Assembly (NCBI RefSeq): GCF_030580955.1
Contig: NZ_JAUQON010000005.1
Span: forward strand, 372,001-436,000
Reading direction: 5' to 3'
From: Hymenobacter convexus
Lineage (GTDB): Bacteria; Bacteroidota; Bacteroidia; Cytophagales; Hymenobacteraceae
DNA: 64,000 nucleotides
The notes beneath the pieces are model-generated. The model was not told the origin of the DNA. It was given only the letters and a program-made list of their open reading frames with translations, and did no database searches. Below, piece after piece: positions 1-9,264 of the stretch (its first letter is position 1; each line of letters begins with the position of its first letter). The position numbers and the translations under genes were made by a program.

Positions 1-103
1 CGTGGGCGGCGGGGGTGGCACTCAGCAGCCACAAGGCCACCAGCGCGCCCACCGCCCGACGGGCCCGGGGCATGGCAAAAAAAGAGCGTACAGTTGTTGT
101 CAT
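1..103 (-). CDS. N-terminal signal-peptide fragment of a secreted protein (cut by window edge)
   Basis: Reading the minus strand from the ATG at 103 gives MTTTVRSFFAMPRARRAVGA, then a hydrophobic stretch (LVALWLLSATPAA) that looks like a signal peptide with an AxA cleavage site. An internal ATG 11 codons in (MPRARR) is an equally good start and would give a more typical n-region. Only about 34 residues lie in the window, so the mature protein and its function cannot be told. Confidence 0.5.
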   Translation of the reverse strand, partial: MTTTVRSFFAMPRARRAVGALVALWLLSATPAAH

Positions 104-323
104 GGGGCGAAGAAAAAAGTGGGGAAAATGCAAATGGAGGGATGGAGCTAATCGACCATAGAAATGCAAGTAAGCTCAATACAGGCCAAGTTAACGCCTT
201 GAAAACAAATCCGCAACTTGCGGCCCGCCGCTGCTGTTCAATTCCGCAAGTACAGAATCCCCCCCGTGAATAGGTTTGTTGCAAGTAATGCCAAGACGAC
301 GCTCCTAACCCCCAGCCTGGCCC

Positions 324-611
324 ATCCCCGAAACCAGTGCCCAGCCCCGGTGCGGCCTGTGCGAGCGCACCGTGCAAAGCACCTCACGCCACCACCTGGT
401 GCCACGCGAAGAAGGCGGTAGGTACGGCCCTACCGTCGACCTGTGCCAGCCCTGCCACAGCAGCGTCCACCGTTTCCTGAGCAACCGCGAGCTGGCCCGG
501 CTCTATCCCACCGTGGAGGCCCTGCGCGCCGCCGAGGGCCTGCAAACCTACCTGAACTGGATTCGCAAGCAGCGCGTGGAGCGCATCACCAGCCGGCGCG
601 GCCGGCGCTGA
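324..611 (+). CDS. Small HNH-endonuclease-like protein, start codon uncertain
   Basis: The frame encodes CGLCERTV, then RHHLVPRE, then LCQPCHSSVH, the Cys-x2-Cys / His-His / Cys-x2-Cys-His pattern of a small HNH-type zinc fold, followed by a basic tail (WIRKQRVERI, SRRGRR). It would bind or cut nucleic acid; the substrate is unknown. The only ordinary start, GTG at 372, would remove the first Cys pair, which I regard as part of the fold. The frame is open back to 309 but has no ATG; an ATG at 288 in the same frame is cut off by TAA at 306. I give the start as ATC 324 only as a placeholder. It could be a gene that has lost its start. It converges on sbcC, which ends 11 bases away. Confidence 0.55.
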   Translation: MPETSAQPRCGLCERTVQSTSRHHLVPREEGGRYGPTVDLCQPCHSSVHRFLSNRELARLYPTVEALRAAEGLQTYLNWIRKQRVERITSRRGRR

Positions 612-621
612 TGCCGGCCGG

Positions 622-3600
622 CTACGGCACTGCGCAGCTGGTTTCGTTGCCCATGATGCCCACCAAATGCACCGTGCTGTTGCCGCCCGCCCCGGGCCGC
701 ACCCGAATTTGGGTGCCTATCCGGTCTTTGAGGTCGGAGACGTGGGAGATGATGCCAATCATCTTGCCCGAATGCTGCAGGCGTTCCAGTGCATCGAGGG
801 CCGTGTTCAGGGCTTCGGGGTCGAGGGTGCCAAAGCCTTCGTCAATAAACAACGACTCGATGCGGGCCTTGTGGCCGGCCAACTCGCTCAGGCCCAGGGC
901 CAACGCTAGGCTCACCAGGAAGCTTTCGCCGCCCGAGAGCGAGGCCATGGGGCGCACGGTGTCGGCCTGGTCGTGGTCGATGATTTGCAGCTCCAGGTTG
1001 CGGTTGGGCGTTTTGAAGATGGTGTAGCGGCCCGTGAGCTGGCGCAGGCGCAGGTTGGCCAGCCGGGCCAAGTGCGTAAGGGTGAGGCCCTGCGCAAACT
1101 GGCTGAACTTGTCGCCCCGCGCCGAGCCAATCTGCTCGCTCAGGTCTTGCCAGCGCTGCTCCTCCTGCTGGCGCAATGTCAGCTCCTGCAAGCCGGCCGA
1201 CAGCAGCTGGCGGGCGTCGTCGTCCTGCTTCAGTTGGTTGCCCACGGCGCCCAGCTTCTGCTGCAAAATGTCGTCGGCCGCCGATAGGGCATTGAGTTGA
1301 GCAGTAAGCTCGGCGGCGGTGTGAGGTGTGAGGCCGGCTTCGGCATGGTGGGTGAGCTCGGCGGTGAGGTCGGTGAGGCGGCGGGCCGTGGCCGCCCGGG
1401 CGGTGAGGTGGTCCTGGCGGCGCTGCGTCAGGCGCTCGGCTTCGGCCGCGGGCAGGAGCAGGGCGCGGGCTTCGGCAGCCGTGGCAATGCCGGCGGCGGC
1501 CAGGTCGGCGGCCAGCTCTGTGTGGCGCTGGGCGTGGGTGGCGCGGTGCGTGGTCAGCTGCGCATGTAGGTCGCGCTGTCGGTTTTGCTGAATTTCCAAG
1601 GCTTTCTGCTGGTCGGCCAGCTGCGTTTGGGCGCGCTGGGCGGCATCTGCCAGGCGCTGGGTGGCCTGGCGTAGCTGTTCTGTTTCGGCGGCGGGGTCGG
1701 GGCCGGAGTAATGGGCCTGCCGGGCTGCCATTTGCTGGTCGATAGCCTGCTGCTCAGTTGTTAGCGCCTCGGCGACGGCGTTGAGTTGGGCGGCCTGCTG
1801 CGCCAGGGCTTCGGCGCGGGCTTTGTGCTGGCTGGTTTTTTCCAGCAGCATTTTGCCGAGCTCATTCAGCGCAGCCACCTGCGTCTCATAGTGGTCGGCC
1901 CGCTCCCGGAGCGTAGCCAGAATGCCATCGTAGGGCGGCTGCTTGGGCAGCTGCAACCGGTGCGGCGCCAGAAAATCGCGAATGGTGCTTTGGAAAATAT
2001 CGGTCTGGTCCTGCCAATGTAGCAGTTCCTCGGCCAGCTTGGCCAGGTCGGCTTCGGTGGTTTCCTGCCGCTCCAGCAGGCGCGGAATCTCGCGTTGGGC
2101 CGCCGTGGTGGCCTCGCCTTCCTTCAGATATTGCTCGCGCAGCTTGGCCAACTGCTCGTCCAGCTCTGCCACCCGGCGCCGGGACGCCACGGCGGTGGCC
2201 TGCTCGCGGGTCGCGGTTTCCAGCAGAGCGCGCACGGCGGTGGGGTCGGTGGGTTGGGGCGGAGCGAGGGTGAGCGCGGCGGCCAGCGCCGCAGCCTGCT
2301 GCCGGGCCATATCGGCCGCAGCCAGGGCTTCGGCCCGCAGCTTCTGGCGCTGCTGCTGCTCGGTTTGGCAGCGGGCCAGGGCGGTGGCGGCGTGGCGCAG
2401 CTCTTCGTCGAGCTTGGCCAGGGCCAGTTGCTGCTGCGTCACGCGCTGCTCCTGTTCGTCGGCTTCGGCGGCAAAATCGGCGGTGAAGGCGTGTTCCAGC
2501 GCGCCGCACAGCGGGCAGGGCTGGCCCGGCTGCAGGTGCTGGCGGTGCTGGTTGAGGTCGGCCAGGGCCTGCTGGGCGCGCAGTTCGCGCCGGTAGCTTT
2601 CGAGGAGGTTTTGGCCGTCGCTCCGGCGGATTTCGAGGTGGCGGGCGGCGGTTTCGGCCTTGGTCAGGGCTGGTGTTTCCTGTTCAATCTGAGCGGCCAG
2701 CGTTTCGGCGCGAGTTAGGTGCTCGTGCGCAGCCTCGGCTTTCGGGAGCAGCTGTTGCAATGCCTGCTGGCGGGCGGTGAGGTCATCGGCGCGCTGGGCC
2801 AGCTCCGCCGCCGTAGTGCCTAGCAGCAAGGCGTCGCGCTCAATTCGACAGGGTTTGCCTTCGTCCTCAATGGCTTGTTTGCGGGTCTTAGCCTCGGCTT
2901 CGAGGGTTTGCTGGCGGCGCAGGTCGGCGGCTGTTTGCTCCTGGCTTTTGCGCAACTCGGCGCGGCGGGCGTCGCGGGCCGCTATTTCCTTTTGTGCGCC
3001 CTGCAGGTCAATGATTTCGCGGTCCAGCGCCAGCACCTGATTTTTCAGGTCGACCTCCGCGCTGTGCTCAATGAGCCAGCGGTCCAGCGTAGCATTCCGG
3101 CTTTGCAGCGATTCAATTTCCCGGGCTTCCTGGCCCAAATCATCGGCCGTTTTCTGATGCGCAAGCTGATTTTGGGCATGCGCATCACGCTTCAGCTTGA
3201 GCTGGTGGCGGGCGGCGGCGATGGCCGCATCCTGCTGCTGGGCTAGGCTGAGCAGCGGGCGCAGGCGGTCTTCCTCAGCTTGGGCCTGGGCGTGGGCTGC
3301 GGTGGCAGCAGTATGAGTGGTGACGGCCGTTTCGGCGGCCAGCGTCAGGCGAGGAAGGGCTTCCTCCAACTCGTGGAGCTGCTTTTCGTCGCTGCCGACT
3401 TCTTTTTCGGCGGCTTCGGCCAGCTCCAACGGCTTGTCGACGGCTGCGGCGCGCAGGTGGCCATCGAGCCGGGCAAACTCGGGTTGCAGGGTTTCGTCGT
3501 CGCGGCGCAGGCGCTCAGCTTCGCGGGTGGTTTCGCTGAGCTGCCGGTCAAGCTGGTCGAGAATGGTGCGCCAGGTCAGGCACACGGTCAGTTCCTGCTC

Positions 3601-4338
3601 TTCCTCGTGGTGTTGTTCGGCGGCCTCGTTCAGCACATCGAGCTGGCGTTCCAGTTCGGCGCGCTCTTCCTCGGTCAGCAGGCGGGTGGCGTCCAGCTTG
3701 GCGCGCAGCAGCCTGGTTTTCAGCTCCTCCTCCTTCGCTTTCTCAAAGGCCGCCACGCTCAGCCGCGAATAGATGCCCACGTTAGTCATCTTTTCGAGCA
3801 GGGCGCTGCGCTCTTTTTCGGGCGCGTGCAGGAAGCGCGCAAACTTGCCCTGGCTCAGCAGCACCGACTGTTCAAACTGCCCAAAATCCAGCCCTGACAG
3901 CTCGCCCACGCGCTTCGGCACAGCTTCTTTGCCGCTGATAACGGCCACATTAGAGGGGCTGAAAACCAGCGTCATCGCATCGGGGTTGAGGGCGCCTTTG
4001 TCTTCGCCGCGCACTTTGCGCTTCACTTCCCAGCGCGAGCGGTAGCGCACCCGGTCCACCACGCCGGTGTCGGCGTTGGTTTCGTGCACCTCAAATTCGA
4101 CCTCCGAAAAAGCGTCCTTGGCGTGGCGGCTCACCATTTCGCCCACCTGGCGGTCGTGGCGCGGCACCCGGCCGTAGAGGCCCACCGAAATGGCGTCGAG
4201 CAGCGTGCTTTTGCCCGCGCCGGTGGGCCCCGTGATGGCAAACAGCCCCGTATCGGCCAGGGGCGTTTCATCGAAGCGAATCAGGAACGGACCAGGCAGC
4301 GAGTTCAGGTTAGCGAAGCGGACGCTGATAATTTTCAT
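622..4338 (-). CDS. sbcC: Exonuclease SbcCD, ATPase subunit SbcC (Rad50-like)
   Basis: A 1238-residue SMC/Rad50-type protein. The start is the ATG at 4338 (MKIISVRFANLNSLPG); the frame stays open further upstream but that extension has no family character. Walker A is GPTGAGKS (37-44). A long Gln/Ala/Glu-rich coiled coil follows, with a central zinc hook CPLCG, then the ABC signature LSGGESF and Walker B LFIDEGFGTLD near the C terminus. With SbcD it forms the ATP-driven nuclease that opens hairpins and trims DNA ends during repair and replication. sbcD is at 5623-6882 on the same strand, but an opposing hydrolase gene lies between, so the usual sbcDC operon is broken. Confidence 0.96.
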   Translation of the reverse strand: MKIISVRFANLNSLPGPFLIRFDETPLADTGLFAITGPTGAGKSTLLDAISVGLYGRVPRHDRQVGEMVSRHAKDAFSEVEFEVHETNADTGVVDRVRYRSRWEVKRKVRGEDKGALNPDAMTLVFSPSNVAVISGKEAVPKRVGELSGLDFGQFEQSVLLSQGKFARFLHAPEKERSALLEKMTNVGIYSRLSVAAFEKAKEEELKTRLLRAKLDATRLLTEEERAELERQLDVLNEAAEQHHEEEQELTVCLTWRTILDQLDRQLSETTREAERLRRDDETLQPEFARLDGHLRAAAVDKPLELAEAAEKEVGSDEKQLHELEEALPRLTLAAETAVTTHTAATAAHAQAQAEEDRLRPLLSLAQQQDAAIAAARHQLKLKRDAHAQNQLAHQKTADDLGQEAREIESLQSRNATLDRWLIEHSAEVDLKNQVLALDREIIDLQGAQKEIAARDARRAELRKSQEQTAADLRRQQTLEAEAKTRKQAIEDEGKPCRIERDALLLGTTAAELAQRADDLTARQQALQQLLPKAEAAHEHLTRAETLAAQIEQETPALTKAETAARHLEIRRSDGQNLLESYRRELRAQQALADLNQHRQHLQPGQPCPLCGALEHAFTADFAAEADEQEQRVTQQQLALAKLDEELRHAATALARCQTEQQQRQKLRAEALAAADMARQQAAALAAALTLAPPQPTDPTAVRALLETATREQATAVASRRRVAELDEQLAKLREQYLKEGEATTAAQREIPRLLERQETTEADLAKLAEELLHWQDQTDIFQSTIRDFLAPHRLQLPKQPPYDGILATLRERADHYETQVAALNELGKMLLEKTSQHKARAEALAQQAAQLNAVAEALTTEQQAIDQQMAARQAHYSGPDPAAETEQLRQATQRLADAAQRAQTQLADQQKALEIQQNRQRDLHAQLTTHRATHAQRHTELAADLAAAGIATAAEARALLLPAAEAERLTQRRQDHLTARAATARRLTDLTAELTHHAEAGLTPHTAAELTAQLNALSAADDILQQKLGAVGNQLKQDDDARQLLSAGLQELTLRQQEEQRWQDLSEQIGSARGDKFSQFAQGLTLTHLARLANLRLRQLTGRYTIFKTPNRNLELQIIDHDQADTVRPMASLSGGESFLVSLALALGLSELAGHKARIESLFIDEGFGTLDPEALNTALDALERLQHSGKMIGIISHVSDLKDRIGTQIRVRPGAGGNSTVHLVGIMGNETSCAVP

Positions 4339-4558
4339 GCGGATAATTCTCCCAAAATACTTTCCCGAAGGTACGGCGGCCCCCGGCAGAATCGGCCTGA
4401 AAAAGGCCGCCCGGCCGGTTTGGGTTCCCTGCATCGGGCGCCCGCCGCTCTGCCCGGCCACAACTCTGCCCCGCGCCGCGCCGTTGAGCACTCCCATACC
4501 GGCAATTGCCAATCCCGGGCGGCAGGCCAACCTCGAATAAGCCGCTAAAATCAATCCA

Positions 4559-5488
4559 ATGACTATGAATCACATCCGACGCGGAGCGGGCAAGCCCCTG
4601 CTGCTGCTGCACGGCATCGGCGGCAGCTGGCGCTCCTGGCAAACCATCATCGAAGACCTGGCCGCTGAGCGCCAAGTCATTGCCGTCGATTTGCCGGGTT
4701 TCGGCAACACGCCGCCGCTGGCCGGCCCCGTCACCATCGGCACCCTGGCCGATGCCGTAACGGCATTTTTGCGCGAACAAAACCTGCTCGGTATCGACGC
4801 CGTGGGCAGCTCCATGGGCGCCCGGCTGGTGCTGGAGCTGGCCCGGCGGGGCGGCGTGCTGGGCGCGGTGGTATCGCTCGACCCCGGCGGCTTTTGGCAG
4901 GGCTGGGAAATTCCGGTTTTCTACCACAGCGTGGCGGTTTCCACGAAGCTGGTACGGGCCCTGCAGCCCGTCATGCCCTTCCTGACCGGCAACGCCGTGA
5001 CGCGCACGGCCCTGTTTGCCCAGTTTTCGGCCCACCCGTGGCAGTTGCCCGCCCACGTGGCGCTCGATGAGATGCGCAGCTTTGCGCACGCGCCTTCATT
5101 CGACGAGTTACTAGATAATCTGGCCTACGGCGAGGTGCAGCAGGGCGCGCCCGCGGGCAGCATCCACGCGCCGCTGGTCATCGGTTGGGGCCGGCAGGAC
5201 CGGGTTTGCCTTACGCGCCAGGCCCCGCGAGCCCTCGAAAAATTCCCCGACGCCCGCCTCTACTGGTTCGAAAACTGCGGCCACTTTCCGCAGTGGGACC
5301 AACCCGCCGAAACCGTGCGTCTAATTCTGGCCGCCACCGCAGGCCAGAATTTCCGCGATGCGGATATTGCCCGGCAGCCAACTGGCGCTGTGATTAAAAA
5401 GCAAGTTTCAGTAGTCGCTGTGGCAGCGGGCGTGGCGGCGCTGATGCTGGGTAGCTTGTGGCTATTGGGAAGGAAGCGGGCTAGTTAA
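4559..5488 (+). CDS. Alpha/beta hydrolase with C-terminal membrane anchor
   Basis: A 309-residue alpha/beta hydrolase. The oxyanion segment is LLLLHGIGGSW (15-25). The nucleophile elbow is GSSMG with Ser85. The acid is probably Asp in GWGRQDRV, and the base is His in CGHFPQWDQP. After about residue 270 a hydrophobic helix (VAVAAGVAALMLGSLWLLG) followed by RKR looks like a C-terminal membrane anchor, which is unusual for this family. The substrate cannot be told. It is transcribed divergently from sbcC with about 220 bases between, and towards sbcD. A second ATG two codons in is an alternative start. Confidence 0.85.
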   Translation: MTMNHIRRGAGKPLLLLHGIGGSWRSWQTIIEDLAAERQVIAVDLPGFGNTPPLAGPVTIGTLADAVTAFLREQNLLGIDAVGSSMGARLVLELARRGGVLGAVVSLDPGGFWQGWEIPVFYHSVAVSTKLVRALQPVMPFLTGNAVTRTALFAQFSAHPWQLPAHVALDEMRSFAHAPSFDELLDNLAYGEVQQGAPAGSIHAPLVIGWGRQDRVCLTRQAPRALEKFPDARLYWFENCGHFPQWDQPAETVRLILAATAGQNFRDADIARQPTGAVIKKQVSVVAVAAGVAALMLGSLWLLGRKRAS

Positions 5489-5493
5489 GAATC

Positions 5494-5618
5494 GCCAAGC
5501 ACAACAAGAACGTCATGCTGAGCGCAGCCGAAGCATCTCGCATGCCATAGTAAATCAATTACTTGCGCGGGTGAGATGCTTCGGCTGCGCTCAGCATGAC
5601 GTTCTTGTTGTGCTTGGC
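5494..5618. repeat. Dispersed palindrome, copy 1 (46-bp perfect arms)
   Basis: Left arm 5494-5539 and right arm 5573-5618 are perfect reverse complements over 46 bases, with a 33-base loop. The shared core is CTGAGCGCAGCCGAAGCAT. The element lies between the convergent ends of the hydrolase and sbcD genes, five bases from the sbcD stop, so its transcript hairpin could end transcription from both sides. It is the longest-armed of eight related copies in the window. Confidence 0.9.
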
Positions 5619-5622
5619 TCTC

Positions 5623-6882
5623 TCACAGCGACTCACCGCCCCAGGCCTGCGGGTCGGTCTCATTCAGCAGTTGTCGCAGCTCGCCGAAAGTGGCCGTGAG
5701 GGCCGCCGCCCGCTCCGGCGGCAGGCCCGCCACGCGCCGGCCAAACACCTCATCCACCGTCAACTCGTGCAGCAAGGCCAGCGGGATGGCGTTTTCGGCC
5801 AGGTCTGGCGCTTCGGTGGCGCGCTGGTGGCGGATGCCTTTCGGAGCCAGGACCTGGGCTTTTTGCAGTTGCAGCACGGCTTGCACGCGGCGCTGCACTT
5901 CGGCGGGCGTTTCGTCGGAGCGCACCAGCACATCGGCCCAGGCCACCAGCTGAAACGCCGAGTTGTCGTAGGCCAGAATGTCGGCCTCCACTTCTTCCAG
6001 CGTGCCGTGGAAGCGCTGCAGGCGCCGCGTCACGGGCACCGGCAGGCTAGTAATGACCGGCACGCCCGCGCCCTTAAACTCCAGCAGCAACACCTGCTGC
6101 TTGTCGTTGGCTTCGGTGAACGACAGCGGCACCGGCGAGCCCGAGTAGCGGATATGCGCCCGCCCGCCCACCAGCTGCGGGCGGTGCAGGTGGCCCAGCG
6201 CTACGTAGTCGAACGCCGTGGGGAAATGCTCGGCCCCAATCAGTCCCAGCCCGCCGATGTGCACGTCACGCTCGGCGCCTTCGCGGGCTTCGCCGCCGGC
6301 CGCGTAGAGGTGGCCGGTGGCCAGCACGGGCACGTCCTGCTCGCGCAGCCGCAGCACCGAATCATGGTTGGCCAGACCGGCGTAGTGGTCGGCAATGCTC
6401 TGGCGGATGCGGATTTGGCGGTCGTCGAGCGTTTCGCCGGCCACGGCCAGCCGAATGTCGCGGTCGCGCAAAAAAGGTACGGCGCACACCACCAGTCCCG
6501 GCCGGCCGTCGGCCGCGTTCAGGTGCAGAATCTGCTCGGTGGGGTCGATGGGCACGCCACCCACCACATGGATGCGCAGGCGCCGCAGCAACTGCCGCGA
6601 GGCGTTGAGCATGGTGGGGGAGTCGTGGTTGCCGCCCACCACCACGATGTCGCGGCAGCCGGTGGCCTGCATCTTCACCAAAAAGGTGTAATACAACTCC
6701 TGCGCCGTGTACGACGGCGTTTGGGTATCAAAAATGTCGCCTGCAATGACCAGTACGTCAATGGCCTGCGTTTGCACCGTCAGCAGCAGCCAGTCGAGAA
6801 AAGCCTGCTGCTCGGTGGTGCGTTCCTGCCCGGTGAGGAAATGCTGGCCAAGATGCCAATCGGCGGTGTGAAGGACGCGCAT
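5623..6882 (-). CDS. sbcD: Exonuclease SbcCD, nuclease subunit SbcD (Mre11-like)
   Basis: A 419-residue calcineurin-like phosphoesterase. The metal-binding motifs are in order: ADWHLG near the N terminus, AGDIFDT, GGNHDS, ATGHLYAAGG and ALGHLHRPQLV. Length and layout match SbcD, including a C-terminal capping region. It supplies the manganese-dependent nuclease of the SbcCD complex. The start MRVLHTADWHLG places the first motif at the expected distance. Its partner sbcC lies 1.3 kb away on the same strand beyond an opposing gene. Confidence 0.96.
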   Translation of the reverse strand: MRVLHTADWHLGQHFLTGQERTTEQQAFLDWLLLTVQTQAIDVLVIAGDIFDTQTPSYTAQELYYTFLVKMQATGCRDIVVVGGNHDSPTMLNASRQLLRRLRIHVVGGVPIDPTEQILHLNAADGRPGLVVCAVPFLRDRDIRLAVAGETLDDRQIRIRQSIADHYAGLANHDSVLRLREQDVPVLATGHLYAAGGEAREGAERDVHIGGLGLIGAEHFPTAFDYVALGHLHRPQLVGGRAHIRYSGSPVPLSFTEANDKQQVLLLEFKGAGVPVITSLPVPVTRRLQRFHGTLEEVEADILAYDNSAFQLVAWADVLVRSDETPAEVQRRVQAVLQLQKAQVLAPKGIRHQRATEAPDLAENAIPLALLHELTVDEVFGRRVAGLPPERAAALTATFGELRQLLNETDPQAWGGESL

Positions 6883-6968
6883 AGGGTAGAGTGAATCTCA
6901 AAGATACCCAAGACGCGAAGGAAAAGGAAGAATTGAAAAAACCAGAATATAGCTGGGGAAAGAAACTG

Positions 6969-7841
6969 CTAAACAGGGAAATGGAAAACAGCTATTTCAG
7001 CCCGGGCTCCAAATCGGGCCGGTATCATACTGGTACCCATTCCTTTTGACACATAAAGCCGGCAGTTGTCAAACTCATACCAACCTTTTAAAAATTTCCC
7101 ACTTCCCGGGGGGAGAAAAGGGGCATAGCCCAGCAGCGTTATTTGTCCGCCGTGCGTGTGGCCCGACAAAATACAGTCAATCGGAAGGGCCTCATTGGCT
7201 GCAGCGGCAATGTGGGCGCTGTATTCGGGGCAATGGTTCAGCACCACGTGGTAGTCGCTCGGTTGAATTTTTTCTGTTGCTAAGCCAAAATTGGAATTGC
7301 CGCCAACGAAATCATCTATTCCTGTAATGGCTATTGTTTTGCCGGCAAAGGAATACTGCTTAGTCTGGTTAATTAATAATTCGCAGTTGTATTGCTTGTA
7401 AATATTGTTCAGCTGAATTAAATCAATTTTACCCCAGTACTCCCAGTTTCCCAGAATAGCTACCTTCTGAATAGACGGATTAATTAGCCTTAAGAAATCG
7501 TCAAGCAACAAGATATTGTCCGTTTTATCCAGCGCATCGCCGGTTATAGCAAGCAGGTCAGGATTTAGCTCATTAATCTTTTGAGACAGGCGAAATATTT
7601 GAGAATCGATAGTCTGAAGATGTAAATCCGAGAGCTGAACAAGCTTGATACTAGGGGCTTGCGCAGTTGCAGCCCGGAGGTGAAACTCATTGATTTCAAA
7701 GAAATGCTTCTCAATCCAAAATGCGTCCGTTGCAACTGTTCCAGCTGTGAGGGCTAAGCCATATTTGATAAAACTGCGCCGGGACTTTCCCACAGAATGA
7801 AATAGAAGATGCTGTTTTAAACAAGCAATGCCGTCAAACAA
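6969..7841 (-). CDS. Tat-exported metallophosphoesterase (YaeI-like)
   Basis: A 290-residue calcineurin-like phosphoesterase. The N terminus has a twin-arginine motif, SRRSFIK (20-26), and a hydrophobic stretch (YGLALTAGTVATDAFW), suggesting Tat export or membrane anchoring. The metal-binding motifs are LSDLHLQ, ITGDALD, LGNWEYW (GNWEY in place of GNHD), LNHCPE and SGHTHGGQ. This order fits the YaeI group, some of which are UDP-2,3-diacylglucosamine or phospholipid phosphoesterases; the actual substrate is unknown. The gene is visibly richer in A and T than its neighbours and uses many AAA/ATT codons, so it may be a more recent arrival. About 86 bases separate it from sbcD. Confidence 0.85.
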   Translation of the reverse strand: MFDGIACLKQHLLFHSVGKSRRSFIKYGLALTAGTVATDAFWIEKHFFEINEFHLRAATAQAPSIKLVQLSDLHLQTIDSQIFRLSQKINELNPDLLAITGDALDKTDNILLLDDFLRLINPSIQKVAILGNWEYWGKIDLIQLNNIYKQYNCELLINQTKQYSFAGKTIAITGIDDFVGGNSNFGLATEKIQPSDYHVVLNHCPEYSAHIAAAANEALPIDCILSGHTHGGQITLLGYAPFLPPGSGKFLKGWYEFDNCRLYVSKGMGTSMIPARFGARAEIAVFHFPV

Positions 7842-7887
7842 ATGCAGGATTTATCTGACGGCACTGCTCGCTACTAGTTAATGACAG

Positions 7888-9264
7888 CTAATGCACCGCC
7901 GCTTTCTGAAACTCCGTAATGGCCTCGCCTAAATCGAGCACCTGCGCGCCGGGCAGCGCCGCCTGCACAATGCTGGCCCCGGCCGCCGAGCGGTAACCAC
8001 CGGCACAATGAATCAGGACGGGCTTGTCGGTTGGGATTTCGTGGGCTCGTTCGCGCAGCTCGGGGAGCGGAATGACCAGGGCATTGTCAAAAACCGGCGT
8101 TTTGGCTTCGGCGTGGTTGCGGATGTCGACGATGGTGAAAGCTTCCGGGTGCTGACGCACGGCTTCAACATCCACGGCCGGGGCGGTTTCGGGCAGGAGC
8201 GTGGGAGCCAGCAGGGCACCTTTAATGTTGCCTTCGTAGCCAATTTTGGCGGTTTTACGCACCACCGTGTCCAGCGCAATCTGCGAGTCGGCCAGCAGGT
8301 AGAACTTCTCATTGGGGCCCACCACTGAGCCCAGCCAGGTTTCGAATTTGCCGCCGTCCTGCAGGTTGATGGCGCCGGGCAGGTGGCCGGCGCGGAATTT
8401 AGCGGCCGGGCGGGCGTCGATAACCAGCACGCCGGGCTCCAGGGCGGCGCTGCCGGGGTGCGGCACCGCCCGGATGCTGTCTTCGAAACTGGGGGCGCCC
8501 AGCTTGTTGATTTTGACATCGTGCCCGAAATACTTGGGCACAAAGGGCTGGTCTTCGAGCAGAACTTTGATAAACTCATCCTGCGACATGGGTTGCAGGG
8601 CGTAGTTGGTTTTCAGCTCCTTGGCAATGGTGGAGTCGAGGTCGGTGCTGGTGGTTTTGCCGCAAAGGCTGCCGGGGCCGTGCGCGGGGTACACCTTGGT
8701 GCTGCCGGGCAGGGTCATGAGCTTGTTGCGGGTGCTGCGGTACATCTGGGCGGCCAGCTCTTCGCGCTTGTGGCCGCCCACGGCCTCGTCTTCGCGCAGG
8801 TCGGGCCGGCCCACGTCGCCCACAAACAGCGTGTCGCCCGTGAACACAGCCCGGCTCTGGGCCATGTCGTCCATCAGCAGGATGCTGATGCTGTCGGGCG
8901 AGTGGCCGGGGGTGTTGATGGCGTGCAACTCGTAGTTGCCCAGCTTGAGGCGGTCGCCGTCGTCGAAGGTTTTGTGGGGGTACTTGGCGCCCACCAGCTG
9001 GCTGCAGTAAATGGTGGCTTCGGTTTCCTGGGCAATTTCCAGGTGCGACGACACAAAGTCGGCGTGCGGGTGCGTTTCAATCACGGCGATGATGCGCGCC
9101 TCGTGCTCGTCGGCAAAGTCGTAGTAGGGCTGGGGGTCGCGGCCCGGGTCGATGATGGCGACCTGACGGCCGCAGCGTACGGCGTAGCTGGCATGGGCCA
9201 GGCCCTTGTCGTAAAACTGCTGTATTTGCACGGCCGAGGCCGTGCTACTGGGGAGGGGAGGCAT
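7888..9264 (-). CDS. MBL-fold hydrolase fused to two rhodanese domains (persulfide dioxygenase type)
   Basis: A 458-residue protein. Residues 1-250 are a metallo-beta-lactamase domain with the ETHPHADFVSSH metal motif, GHSPDSIS and FTGDTLF, of the ETHE1/glyoxalase II type. A first rhodanese-like domain follows (VIDARPAAKFRAGHLPGAINL) that lacks an active-site Cys. A second rhodanese ends with the loop HCAGGYRSA, catalytic Cys420. Such fusions oxidise glutathione or other persulfides and pass on sulfane sulfur, so a cytoplasmic role in sulfide detoxification is likely (inference). No sulfur genes adjoin it; the sulfite/sulfonate exporters are 38 kb away. Confidence 0.9.
   Translation of the reverse strand: MPPLPSSTASAVQIQQFYDKGLAHASYAVRCGRQVAIIDPGRDPQPYYDFADEHEARIIAVIETHPHADFVSSHLEIAQETEATIYCSQLVGAKYPHKTFDDGDRLKLGNYELHAINTPGHSPDSISILLMDDMAQSRAVFTGDTLFVGDVGRPDLREDEAVGGHKREELAAQMYRSTRNKLMTLPGSTKVYPAHGPGSLCGKTTSTDLDSTIAKELKTNYALQPMSQDEFIKVLLEDQPFVPKYFGHDVKINKLGAPSFEDSIRAVPHPGSAALEPGVLVIDARPAAKFRAGHLPGAINLQDGGKFETWLGSVVGPNEKFYLLADSQIALDTVVRKTAKIGYEGNIKGALLAPTLLPETAPAVDVEAVRQHPEAFTIVDIRNHAEAKTPVFDNALVIPLPELRERAHEIPTDKPVLIHCAGGYRSAAGASIVQAALPGAQVLDLGEAITEFQKAAVH

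Noticed and set aside
4339..4554. 72-codon N-terminal extension of SbcC
   Set aside because: The extension lies in the divergent promoter region and lacks any similarity to SbcC; ATG 4338 gives the standard start.
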